Below are positions 25,498-32,762 of a stretch of DNA of 56,989 bases, in pieces. The notes under the pieces are model-generated. The model saw only the letters and a program-made list of their open reading frames with translations, was not told the origin of the DNA and ran no database searches. Source of the DNA: Thermomicrobiales bacterium (GTDB taxonomy: Bacteria; Chloroflexota; Chloroflexia; Thermomicrobiales; CFX8); NCBI GenBank assembly GCA_023954495.1, contig JAMLIA010000015.1, forward strand, positions 1 to 56,989, in the 5' to 3' direction. The translations under genes were made by a program, and so were the position numbers. The stretch's first letter is position 1. The number at the start of each line of letters is the position of its first letter.

Positions 25498-26289
25498 CTA
25501 CTCGTCGATCCGGCTCATCCAGGTGCCGCGTTTCCAGCCGCGCTTGTCGAGCTCGCGGAGGAAGGGGACGAGGATGGCGACCATCGCTTCAGTCATGGCC
25601 TGACCTTCTTCGGCGGAACCTGCTGCCGCATCGCCGGAGAAGCCCTTTGGCACGGTCCCCTTGAAGCTGTCGATCAGCAGGATCGGCAGATCCACGAACT
25701 GCGTCTGCTCGCTCGTGGCCAGATCGTGGCGCGTCGTTTCGGGATTGCTGTAGAGCACCATCGACATCTCAGTGCGTCCGGCGTGGTCGCCGTCGATGTC
25801 GAAGCGGCCGGCCAGCATCTCCCTGGCCTTGCCCATGACGCCATCGACCAGTGCAACTTTCATGTCGTGCTTCTGCGAGAGCAGTCGCGCCGCCGTCTCG
25901 GCCGGTGCCGGGTTGCCGTCGTGGGCCGGGACGATGATCAGCTTGGTGATGCCGTGGTGCAGCAGCGACTCGCCGATATCGACGATGACGCTGGAGAGCG
26001 TCTCCGGACGTAGCGAGAGGGTCCACGGCCAGGCGAGGTGGTGGTGGCTGACGCCGTAGGCCAGCGTCGGCAGCACGAGCGTGTTGCCCAGTTCCCGCGC
26101 AACCGCCTCCGCCCACGTCTCGGCGGTGAACGTGTCGGTGCCATATGGCAGGTGCGGCCCGTGGTATTCGGTCGCACCCAACCCCAGGATCGCCTTATCG
26201 AACTGACCCTCCTCAACCGGCCCACCCGTCATGCGCTCCAACCGCACTTCAGGTGACGTCGGACGGATTGGTTTGGTCGTGTCAGTCAT
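25498..26289 (-). CDS. Creatininase-family amidohydrolase
   Basis: A 263-residue metal-dependent amidohydrolase started at ATG 26289 behind AAGGAGGAG. Family metal-binding motifs are clear: Glu and His in ATEYHGPHLPYGTDT, then GVSHHHLAWP and the region VPAHDGNPAPAE. The family includes creatininase, mycofactocin peptidase MftE and FAPy deformylase. No mycofactocin or flavin-pathway genes are adjacent, so creatinine-like or cyclic-amide hydrolysis is the broad call. It lies downstream of the carbamoylase on the same strand but is separated by a strong palindrome, so it may be a separate transcript. Confidence 0.88.
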   Translation of the reverse strand: MTDTTKPIRPTSPEVRLERMTGGPVEEGQFDKAILGLGATEYHGPHLPYGTDTFTAETWAEAVARELGNTLVLPTLAYGVSHHHLAWPWTLSLRPETLSSVIVDIGESLLHHGITKLIIVPAHDGNPAPAETAARLLSQKHDMKVALVDGVMGKAREMLAGRFDIDGDHAGRTEMSMVLYSNPETTRHDLATSEQTQFVDLPILLIDSFKGTVPKGFSGDAAAGSAEEGQAMTEAMVAILVPFLRELDKRGWKRGTWMSRIDE

Positions 26290-26363
26290 AGTCTCCTCCT
26301 TCACATAGCTCAACGTCCGCGAAACACATTCAAAACGGCAGCCAACTCATCAGCATCAGGACA

Positions 26364-26391
26364 CCCCCTCTCCCAACGTTGGGAGAGGGGG
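26364..26391 (-). terminator. 28-bp G/C palindrome, likely terminator of the carbamoylase transcript
   Basis: A perfect palindrome (CCCCCTCTCCCAAC/GTTGGGAGAGGGGG) sits 23 bases beyond the carbamoylase stop. It is followed on the plus strand by GCCGGGGGGTGAGGGCCT. The same composite motif recurs at 39252-39291, also hard against a gene end. Minus-strand T-run is absent. Confidence 0.55.
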
Positions 26392-26413
26392 CCGGGGGGT
26401 GAGGGCCTCCCCG

Positions 26414-27655
26414 TCAATACGCCAGCCGATACAGCGCATTCGCCAGCACATTGATCCCCGGCATCATATCCTCGATGCTGGTGAACTCTGCCGGGGTGTG
26501 GCTGCGACCGCCCTGGCTGGGGACGAAGATCATCGCGACCTTGGCCTTCTTCGCCATGCGCTGCGTATCGTGCCCCGCGCCGCTGTGCATCAGCTGATAG
26601 GCGATGCCCTGTGCCTGGGCCGCCTCTTCCAGCGCTGCGACGACGCCGGGATCGGAGATGCACGGGTCGTGGTCGGCGACGACGCGCCAGCTGACGTCGA
26701 TGTCGTGGCGTGCGGCGACCTCCTCGATCGTGCGTTCGTGCTTGGCGAACAGCCGCTTGCGCACCTCGGGATCGGGGTGGCGGGCGTCGATCATGAACGT
26801 GACCTTGTCCGGCACGGCGGCCGGCAGGTTCGGCTCGACCTGCATGTTGCCGATTGTCGTCACGGCTGGACGGCCGAAGCGTAGCGCCGTCGTGATGACG
26901 TCAGTGATGATCTCGGCGGCGGCCGGCATCGGGTCGCGGCGGGTGTCCATCGGGCGTGCGCCGGCGTGGTCGGAGCGACCGGTCAGCTCGACGACGTAGT
27001 GGCGCAGGCCGGTAATCGCGGTGACGATGCCGACCGGCAGCCCCATCTGCTCCAGGATCGGCCCCTGCTCGATGTGCAGCTCGATGAAGGTGTCGATGTC
27101 GCTACGTTTGGCTTCCGGGATCTTCGCCGGGTCGAGGCCGACTTCACGCATGGCTTCCGCCATGGTCTCGCCGGTGAAAGCGATCGTGTTGTCCGGATCA
27201 TTCGGCATGATCCGCCCCGTGATGGCACGTGAGCCCCAGAAGTTGGTCGAGGCGAAGCGGCTGGATTCCTCCTCGCAGAACGACAACACCTCCAGCGGAC
27301 GCTTTGGCTGGCCGAACTGCTCGACCAACGTGCGCACGGCTGACAGGGCCGCGACGACGCCGAGCGCTCCATCGAAGCGTCCGCCTGGCGCTTGCGAGTC
27401 GATGTGCGAGCCGCTGACGACCGACGCGCCGCCCTCGCTGCCGTCGATGCGGCCCCAGACGTTGCCAACGCCGTCCATCCGCGTGTCGAGACCGACCTCG
27501 CGGCACCATTGCTGGACCTGCTCCTGGGCGGCAACCCACTCCGGCGAATAGACCAGCCGCTTGACGCCAGTCTCGCCATACGCGCCGAACTGCGCGAGCG
27601 TCGTCAGGTAGTGCTCGACCATTCCTGGATCGACTGTGATTGACTGCTCCATCAT
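26414..27655 (-). CDS. M20-family amidase/hydantoinase/carbamoylase
   Basis: A 413-residue di-metal hydrolase close to N-carbamoyl-L-amino-acid hydrolases, beta-ureidopropionase and allantoate amidohydrolase. Motifs in order: SGSHIDSQAPGGRFDGALGV (His and Asp ligands), FCEEESSRF (Glu pair), ELHIEQGPILE, GRSDHAGARPMDTRRD, and a C-terminal HSGAGHDTQRMA. It would cleave a carbamoyl or ureido group from an amino acid in the cytoplasm. Two adjacent ATGs (27655 and 27652) follow AAGGGGAG; the second has better spacing. Its start overlaps the end of the DUF3995 gene, so translation is coupled. Neighbouring creatininase and peptidases suggest nitrogen scavenging. Confidence 0.9.
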   Translation of the reverse strand: MMEQSITVDPGMVEHYLTTLAQFGAYGETGVKRLVYSPEWVAAQEQVQQWCREVGLDTRMDGVGNVWGRIDGSEGGASVVSGSHIDSQAPGGRFDGALGVVAALSAVRTLVEQFGQPKRPLEVLSFCEEESSRFASTNFWGSRAITGRIMPNDPDNTIAFTGETMAEAMREVGLDPAKIPEAKRSDIDTFIELHIEQGPILEQMGLPVGIVTAITGLRHYVVELTGRSDHAGARPMDTRRDPMPAAAEIITDVITTALRFGRPAVTTIGNMQVEPNLPAAVPDKVTFMIDARHPDPEVRKRLFAKHERTIEEVAARHDIDVSWRVVADHDPCISDPGVVAALEEAAQAQGIAYQLMHSGAGHDTQRMAKKAKVAMIFVPSQGGRSHTPAEFTSIEDMMPGINVLANALYRLAY

Positions 27656-28137
27656 CTCCCCTTATCACTCGCGTCGTAGGCGCGCGCTGCGGCGGCGAAC
27701 AGGATGCCACCGAGTAGCCAGAACGGGTCCCAGAACCAGAGGTGCCAGCGCAGCTCGCTGGCGCTCAATGAGGCCGCGCGGTCGATCACGCCGGCCGCCA
27801 TCAGCCCATGCTGAATGAGCAGGGCGATGCTGTAGAGTAGCAGCCCGCCGCCGCCGATCCAGGCGAGTGCCCGCATCAGGCGGCGAGGTGCGCGGCGTCC
27901 CCACGGCGAGATCAGCGCCAGCGCAAAGGTGCCAGCGAGCACCTTCAGCAGGCCGGTCACCACGAGCAACGCGATCATACCGGGATCGCGGCGCAACGTC
28001 GGACCGCTGATCGTCTCGCCAATCGTGCCTGCGCCGATCGTCCCACCGGCAGCCCAGTAGAAGCTCATCGCGGCGAAGATCCACGCCCAGGCAGCGGCCG
28101 ACTGTGCTGGCCAGCGATGTGGTGAGGACTGGTTCAG
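27652..28137 (-). CDS. DUF3995-like membrane protein, probable CTG start
   Basis: A small membrane protein of unknown function with the pattern SFYWAAGGT and four hydrophobic segments. The first ATG (28068) would cut off the first helix (WPAQSAAAWAWIFAAMSFYW). The frame is open upstream to a TAG and contains no ATG, GTG or TTG there. A CTG at 28137 has a strong GGAGGGG ribosome site seven bases upstream, giving 161 residues. I therefore propose a CTG start; a conservative annotation would be 27652-28068. Its stop overlaps the carbamoylase start by four bases (ATGA). It is divergent from the M28 peptidase. Confidence 0.65.
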   Translation of the reverse strand: MNQSSPHRWPAQSAAAWAWIFAAMSFYWAAGGTIGAGTIGETISGPTLRRDPGMIALLVVTGLLKVLAGTFALALISPWGRRAPRRLMRALAWIGGGGLLLYSIALLIQHGLMAAGVIDRAASLSASELRWHLWFWDPFWLLGGILFAAAARAYDASDKGR

Positions 28138-28255
28138 ATGCGCACCCCTCCGATCCTGGTATCGATGAGTCTACGTGGCTCCGACGACGTTGACAGCGCG
28201 CCCGACTCCGGCGATGCTGCCGCAACGGCAGAATCGCACGAGTGAGGAGAGTGAC

Positions 28256-29662
28256 ATGGCGGATCAGCCAAACGTTCGCGACATCGAGAAGTATGTGCTG
28301 GGTGAGGTCTGGACCTCGGATGAGATCTACACGAACCTGCGCTATATCTGCGACGATCTCGGCTCGCGCTTCGGTGGCTCGGAGAGCGAGCATAAGGCCG
28401 GTGAGTTCCTGCTGGGCAAGATGAAGGAATATGGCCTGCAGAACGCGCACCTGGAGGAGTTCCCGGTCTACACCTGGGAGCGCGGGACCTGTGAGCTGAC
28501 GATGCTGGAGCCAGTGGAGCGCTCATTCTCGGCGATCTCGATGCCGTTCACCGGCAGTGGCACCGTCGAGGGTGAGATGATCGACATCGGTGAAGGCGAG
28601 ACAGCCGACTTCGAGCGGGCCGGCGAAGCGATCCGCGGCAAGATCGTGCTGACCGCTGCCGAGACGAACAGGCCGGGCGAGGTGACGCTGCACCGCACCG
28701 ACAAGTTCCGCCTCGCGGTCGAGGCTGGCGCGATCGGCTGCATCTTCGTCAACAAGAACCCCGGCATGCTGCACATCACTGGCTCACTCTATGCGCAGAA
28801 TCCAGAGGGCAAGGAGGACGCCGACCACGAGGCGGCCATTCAGGGCATCGGCATCAACCATGAATCCGGCAGCATGATCCGCCGATTGGCCGAGCGCGGC
28901 ACGGTGCGGATGAAGATCCATACCCAGAACAGGACCTACCTGTCACGCTCCTACAATGTCGTCGGCGATATCCCCGGCCAGCACCCGGAGGAGATCGTGC
29001 TGATGGGCGGCCACTACGATGGCCATGATGTCGCCCAGGGCGCGGCGGACGACGGCGCGGGAACGCTCGTTGGACTGGAGGCCGGTCGGGTGCTTGCGCC
29101 GTTTGCCGGTCAGATGCGCCGGACGGTGCGCGTCATCTGCTTCGCGTATGAAGAGTTGGGCCTGGGTGGTAGCTGGGCGCACCACGAGCGCTACCTCGAT
29201 GGCGACGAGAAGCTGATCATCGCGCTCAATCTCGACGGGGCCGGTCGCGAGGGCACGGATCAGATCACCGCTACCGGGGACGAGACGCTGGCCAACTGGT
29301 TCCGCGGACTCTCCGGCACGATGAAGCACAAGATGGAAGTGCGCAACCGGGTCGGCACGCACTCCGACCACTTTCCGTTCTTCCGCGCGGGGTTCCCGAG
29401 TGCGACGCTGAACACCATGGGTTCGACCGCTGGAATGATCGGGCGCGGCTACGGCCACACCGAAGCAGATACGGTCGACAAGGTCACGCTGCGCGGCCTG
29501 CAGGGTGGCGCGGCATCGGCAGCGCGTGTTGCCGCCTATCTCGCCACTGTCGAGCCGTTCCCGGTCGAGCGACGCGGCACGGACGCCGTCATCGCCGAGC
29601 TGGAGAAGGCCGGTCAGGGATACCACGCGCACCACTGGAGCATCGCCAACCGCGTCAAGTAG
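28256..29662 (+). CDS. M28-family zinc aminopeptidase with PA insert
   Basis: A 468-residue peptidase. ATG 28256 follows GTGAGGAGAG, and the longer frame adds 27 unlikely residues. A PA-like insert lies around residues 100-200 (GKIVLTAAE, AGAIGCIFVN). The catalytic di-zinc core has GGHYDGHDVAQGAADDGAGT (His and Asp ligands), CFAYEELGLGGS (Glu pair) and a late GYGHTEADTVD (His). No signal peptide is visible, so it probably works in the cytoplasm. A hairpin terminator follows at 29671. It is divergent from the DUF3995-carbamoylase pair and may contribute to the same peptide or amide utilisation. Confidence 0.92.
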   Translation: MADQPNVRDIEKYVLGEVWTSDEIYTNLRYICDDLGSRFGGSESEHKAGEFLLGKMKEYGLQNAHLEEFPVYTWERGTCELTMLEPVERSFSAISMPFTGSGTVEGEMIDIGEGETADFERAGEAIRGKIVLTAAETNRPGEVTLHRTDKFRLAVEAGAIGCIFVNKNPGMLHITGSLYAQNPEGKEDADHEAAIQGIGINHESGSMIRRLAERGTVRMKIHTQNRTYLSRSYNVVGDIPGQHPEEIVLMGGHYDGHDVAQGAADDGAGTLVGLEAGRVLAPFAGQMRRTVRVICFAYEELGLGGSWAHHERYLDGDEKLIIALNLDGAGREGTDQITATGDETLANWFRGLSGTMKHKMEVRNRVGTHSDHFPFFRAGFPSATLNTMGSTAGMIGRGYGHTEADTVDKVTLRGLQGGAASAARVAAYLATVEPFPVERRGTDAVIAELEKAGQGYHAHHWSIANRVK

Positions 29663-29670
29663 ATCCCGTC

Positions 29671-29697
29671 GCGCCCCGGCCTTCGTGGTCGGGGCGC
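29671..29697 (+). terminator. Hairpin terminator after the M28 peptidase gene
   Basis: GCGCCCCGGCC pairs with GGTCGGGGCGC across a TTCGT loop (11 bp, one G-T), nine bases past the stop codon. Only a weak pyrimidine stretch follows. Confidence 0.65.
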
Positions 29698-29741
29698 TCC
29701 CTGATTCGCTTGCGCCCGAGCGATAGAACGAAGCGTGACAG

Positions 29742-30656
29742 ATGGCTGACTACGGGCACGATCTGCAATTCGGCTATTTCCTGATCCCCGATAACAGCGA
29801 CCCGGCAGCTTTGCTCGACCTGGGTGGTCGGCTGGACGAGCTGGGCTACGATCTGATCGGCATTCAGGATCACCCGTACCAGCGGCGCTACTTCGACACG
29901 ATGGCGCTGATCGCGATGCTACTGGCGCAGACCGAGCGCGTGCGCATCTTCCCCGATGTCGCCAACCTGCCGTTGCGCTTGCCGACGATGCTGGCGAAGG
30001 AGGCTGCGACGCTCGACCAGCTCAGCGGCGGTCGCTTCGAGCTGGGCCTCGGCGCTGGCGCGTTCTGGGATGCGATCGCTGCGATGGGTGGGCCGGTTCG
30101 CACGCCCGGCGAGGCGATCGGGGCGCTCGAAGAGGCGATCGCGATTGTCCGCGCGATGTGGTCTGGCGGACGCGGCCTGCGTCACGATGGCGAGATCTAC
30201 CGCGTCATCGGCGCGCAACCCGGCCCGGCTCCCGCCCACGACATGAGCATCTGGCTCGGCGTGCTTGGGCCGCGTGCGTTGCGGCTGACTGGCCGCGCCG
30301 CGGATGGCTGGGTGCCGTCGATGTCGTATCTGTCGCCCATCGAGAGCCTCGACCGGCAAGCCATCATCGACGATGCCGCGCGCGCAGCCGGTCGCGCACC
30401 GGCGGCTGTCCGGCGCATCTACAACATCAACGGCAGCTTCGCTGATTCCGCGTCTGCGCCATTCAGCGGTGGCGACCGCGAAGTCATCGGAACAGTCGAG
30501 CATTGGGTCTCGGCGTTGACGACGCTGGCGACCGAGTATGGCTTTGGCAGCTTCATCCTCTGGACTGACCCGACGCCGGAAAATCTGCGGCTGTTCATTG
30601 ACGAGGTCGCGCCTGCTGTACGCGAACGAGTCGCCGCGGTCCGCGCCGGGCGCTAG
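29742..30656 (+). CDS. LLM-class (luciferase-like) flavin-dependent oxidoreductase
   Basis: A 304-residue TIM-barrel oxidoreductase using FMN or F420. Family features: DLQFGYFLIPDNSDPAALLDL at the N-terminus, then DLIGIQDHPYQRRYFDTMAL, LPTMLAKEAATLDQLSGGRFELGLGAGAF, and AADGWVPSMSYL near the flavin phosphate. Chloroflexota and actinobacteria have many F420-dependent members, but the cofactor cannot be fixed from sequence. Its 3' end overlaps the convergent cupin gene by four bases. Confidence 0.92.
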   Translation: MADYGHDLQFGYFLIPDNSDPAALLDLGGRLDELGYDLIGIQDHPYQRRYFDTMALIAMLLAQTERVRIFPDVANLPLRLPTMLAKEAATLDQLSGGRFELGLGAGAFWDAIAAMGGPVRTPGEAIGALEEAIAIVRAMWSGGRGLRHDGEIYRVIGAQPGPAPAHDMSIWLGVLGPRALRLTGRAADGWVPSMSYLSPIESLDRQAIIDDAARAAGRAPAAVRRIYNINGSFADSASAPFSGGDREVIGTVEHWVSALTTLATEYGFGSFILWTDPTPENLRLFIDEVAPAVRERVAAVRAGR

Positions 30657-31153
30657 TGGTCCGGTGGTGGCAGGATGTCGACGCCGTAGGCTGCGGCGGT
30701 TCGGATGAAGTGGGCGATATCGGGTGGCCCGTCCGGCATTGGCGGCAGCGTCAGGGATGGCGCCGGCTCACTGAGCGCGCGGAAGAAGCCCTCGAAGCCG
30801 GCCGGCGTGCACATGTTCAGCACTCGCACATGCTCCGACTCCAGCGTGAACCGATGCGGCACTCCGCGTGGCAGGACAACAAGCGTCCCTGCCGGCGCGT
30901 CGACGTTCGCATCACCGATGACGAAGTTCATCCGCCCTTCAAGCACGTAGAACGATTCGTCTTCACGCTGGTGGACGTGCATCGGCGGCTCGGCGCTGAG
31001 CCCCTTCTGCCCGACCTCCTCAACGATGGTGAACGCCCCGCCTGTTTCATCGCCGGTGGCCAGGAATGTCAGCAGATAGCCCGAGTACCAGACAGTGCGG
31101 GAGAGATCGTTGCGGTTCGTCCGAACGAAGTTTGCGTTGAATAGCGCCGCCAC
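30653..31153 (-). CDS. Cupin-domain protein, quercetin-dioxygenase-like
   Basis: A 166-residue cupin. The metal-site motif is MHVHQREDESFYVLEGRMNF (two His and a Glu), with the second motif LPRGVPHRFTLES. It resembles bicupin-like quercetin 2,3-dioxygenase relatives in size but has one cupin core. Transcribed divergently from the MarR gene over an 84-bp gap that contains a 7-bp-arm palindrome, so MarR may repress it. Convergent and overlapping by four bases with the LLM oxidoreductase. Confidence 0.87.
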   Translation of the reverse strand: MAALFNANFVRTNRNDLSRTVWYSGYLLTFLATGDETGGAFTIVEEVGQKGLSAEPPMHVHQREDESFYVLEGRMNFVIGDANVDAPAGTLVVLPRGVPHRFTLESEHVRVLNMCTPAGFEGFFRALSEPAPSLTLPPMPDGPPDIAHFIRTAAAYGVDILPPPDH

Positions 31154-31184
31154 AGCTCACCTCTTGTTCCATCAGCTACGATAT

Positions 31185-31203
31185 TCGTCAGGAACGCTGA
31201 CGA
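31185..31203. promoter_or_regulatory. Palindromic operator candidate between cupin and MarR genes
   Basis: TCGTCAG and CTGACGA flank GAACG, giving a 19-bp dyad in the short divergent gap. Size and location fit a MarR-dimer operator that controls both genes. Confidence 0.5.
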
Positions 31204-31237
31204 TGTGGCTGCGATAAAGTAAGGCAGGCTGTCTATC

Positions 31238-31696
31238 GTGTCAAGCAGGAAGATGATGGATCGCGCAGGCGAGCCGGAACCGATGCTCGGTGCGCTGCTG
31301 CGGGTACCGTTCCAGGCCATCAGCGCACGCATCCTTGCTGACCTGCATGGGGCGGGCTATGCAGATCTCCGACCGTCGCATCTCACCGTATTTCAGCATC
31401 TGGCGTTCGACGGCTCACGCGTAACCGAACTGGCCGAACGCGCGCAGATGACGAAGCAATCGATGGGCGCGCTGGTCGATCATCTCGTCGCTGGTGGCTA
31501 CGTCGAGCGCGTCGCCGATCCGGTCGATGGCCGTGCCAGAATCGTTCGTCGTACCGAGCGCGGCATGCTCGTCGAACGCAGCGCGCGAGCCAGCATCGCC
31601 GCGCTCGAAGCGGAATGGGCGACCGCACTCGGTGCGGATCGGCTCACCGAGTGCCGGGCGTTGCTGGTTGAGCTGGCCGAACTGCTGGATCGCTAG
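31238..31696 (+). CDS. MarR-family transcriptional regulator
   Basis: A 152-residue winged-helix regulator. Recognition helix region: VTELAERAQMTKQSMGALVDHLVAGGYVER, followed by the wing DPVDGRARIVRRTERG. N- and C-terminal helices would form the dimer. The start is uncertain: GTG 31238 gives the full N-terminus, and ATGs at 31253 and 31256 are alternatives with a GCAGGAAG just upstream. Divergent from a cupin gene, with a dyad at 31185-31203. The family senses small, often phenolic, ligands and releases DNA on binding. The ligand here is unknown. Confidence 0.88.
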   Translation: MSSRKMMDRAGEPEPMLGALLRVPFQAISARILADLHGAGYADLRPSHLTVFQHLAFDGSRVTELAERAQMTKQSMGALVDHLVAGGYVERVADPVDGRARIVRRTERGMLVERSARASIAALEAEWATALGADRLTECRALLVELAELLDR

Positions 31697-31703
31697 CCCG
31701 CAG

Positions 31704-32069
31704 CTAGTTATCAACGAACGCCGTCAGCAGCCACGAGACGATGCTGACGATGACACCGCCGAGGAACGCCGCCCAGAACCCGCTAACGTGAAAGCCAGCA
31801 TCGAACCAGTCGGAGGCGATGCCGGACGCCAGCCAGAACGTCAGCGTGTTGATGACCAGCAGGAACAGGCCGAGCGTCACGATGATCAGGCAGCACGAAA
31901 CGGCGGTCAGCACTGGCTTGACCAGCAGGTTCACCACTGCCAGCACCGCTGCCATGATCAGGATCGCCGAGACGCCACGATCGTCGTCGATACGAATGCC
32001 GGGCACGATCCAGGCGGCCACCGCGACGGATGCGGCAATGATGAGCCAGCGAATGATAAAGCCGATCAT
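31704..32069 (-). CDS. Phage-holin-4-superfamily (PF04020-type) membrane protein
   Basis: A 121-residue, four-helix membrane protein beginning MIGFIIRWLIIAASVAVAAWIVPGIRI, with the conserved LAVVNLLVKPVLTAVSC and ending INTLTFWLASG and GGVIVSIVSWLL. The family is chromosomal and widespread; the name does not imply a phage. Function unknown. It is convergent with the MarR gene (7-bp gap) and divergent from mscL across about 200 bp. Confidence 0.87.
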   Translation of the reverse strand: MIGFIIRWLIIAASVAVAAWIVPGIRIDDDRGVSAILIMAAVLAVVNLLVKPVLTAVSCCLIIVTLGLFLLVINTLTFWLASGIASDWFDAGFHVSGFWAAFLGGVIVSIVSWLLTAFVDN

Positions 32070-32094
32070 GAGTTTGGCTCGTCTCTTTCAATTC

Positions 32095-32204
32095 AGGTAC
32101 CGACACCTGCGTATCGCATCAAATCATGTCCATTATTTAATGAACCCGCTATACGACGTGCCACAAAAGTGTTAAAGTACCGACACTAACGTGCGAACGT
32201 TCGC
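32095..32204. promoter_or_regulatory. Direct repeats and palindrome in the mscL upstream region
   Basis: GTACCGACAC occurs at 32097-32107 (within AGGTACCGACACCT) and again at 32177-32187 (AGTACCGACACTA), 80 bp apart. A perfect palindrome GCGAACGTTCGC lies at 32193-32204. These sit between divergent genes and could be regulator sites. No clear -10/-35 pair was chosen. Confidence 0.35.
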
Positions 32205-32271
32205 GCCGTTTGTACGTTTTCGGGTCGCTGTTGGGGTGGCGGCTCGAGTCTGTGATTCGAAGGGGGATATA

Positions 32272-32688
32272 TTGAGATCACTCGCGGATGAGTTTCGCGC
32301 GTTTATCTTGCGCGGGAACGTCCTTGACCTCGCCGTCGCTGTCGTTATCGGCGCAGCGTTCGGTGCCGTTATCACGTCGCTGGTCGAGAATATCCTGACG
32401 CCGTTGATCGCCGCGATCTTCGGCAAGCCGGATTTTTCGAACCTCAGCTTCACGATCAACAACAGCCAGATCATGTACGGCGCATTCCTGAACGCCATCA
32501 TCGCGTTCCTGCTTGTCGCCGCTGCGCTGTTCTTCTTCGTCATCAAGCCGTTCAACCTGCTCATGTCACGGCGCAAGCAGCAGGCTGAGGCGGATCCGAC
32601 CACTCGCGAATGCCCGTACTGCATGACGGTTGTTCCGATTGCAGCAACGCGTTGCCCGGCTTGCACCTCGGACCTTAAGGCTGCCTGA
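32272..32688 (+). CDS. mscL: Large-conductance mechanosensitive channel with C-terminal zinc ribbon
   Basis: A 138-residue channel subunit started at TTG 32272, with AAGGGGG five bases upstream. The longer frame begins 27 residues earlier without a ribosome site. The N-terminal helix and TM1 match MscL (DEFRAFILRGNVLDLAVAVVIGAAFG), followed by the periplasmic loop (NNSQIMYGAF) and TM2 (IIAFLLVAAALFFFVIKPFN). The channel opens under membrane tension to release solutes during hypo-osmotic shock. Unusually, the tail ends in two CxxC pairs (CPYC and CPAC), a zinc-ribbon-like module replacing the usual helical bundle end. A strong bidirectional terminator follows. Confidence 0.93.
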   Translation: MRSLADEFRAFILRGNVLDLAVAVVIGAAFGAVITSLVENILTPLIAAIFGKPDFSNLSFTINNSQIMYGAFLNAIIAFLLVAAALFFFVIKPFNLLMSRRKQQAEADPTTRECPYCMTVVPIAATRCPACTSDLKAA

Positions 32689-32714
32689 CCTCGTCAGGTC
32701 CACACCAGAGCGCG

Positions 32715-32749
32715 AAGTGAACCCCGGCCAGAATGGCCGGGGTTCACTT
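32715..32749. terminator. Bidirectional terminator between mscL and the secreted-protein gene
   Basis: A perfect 15-bp stem, AAGTGAACCCCGGCC / GGCCGGGGTTCACTT, with a 5-nt loop lies between convergent gene ends at 32688 and 32763. The A/T closing pairs give weak U-runs on both strands. Confidence 0.85.
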
Positions 32750-32762
32750 GTCGGTGAGTTGG

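Noticed and set aside
31704-32069. Prophage holin as evidence of a prophage
   Set aside because: The gene belongs to a widespread chromosomal membrane-protein family and no other phage gene lies nearby.
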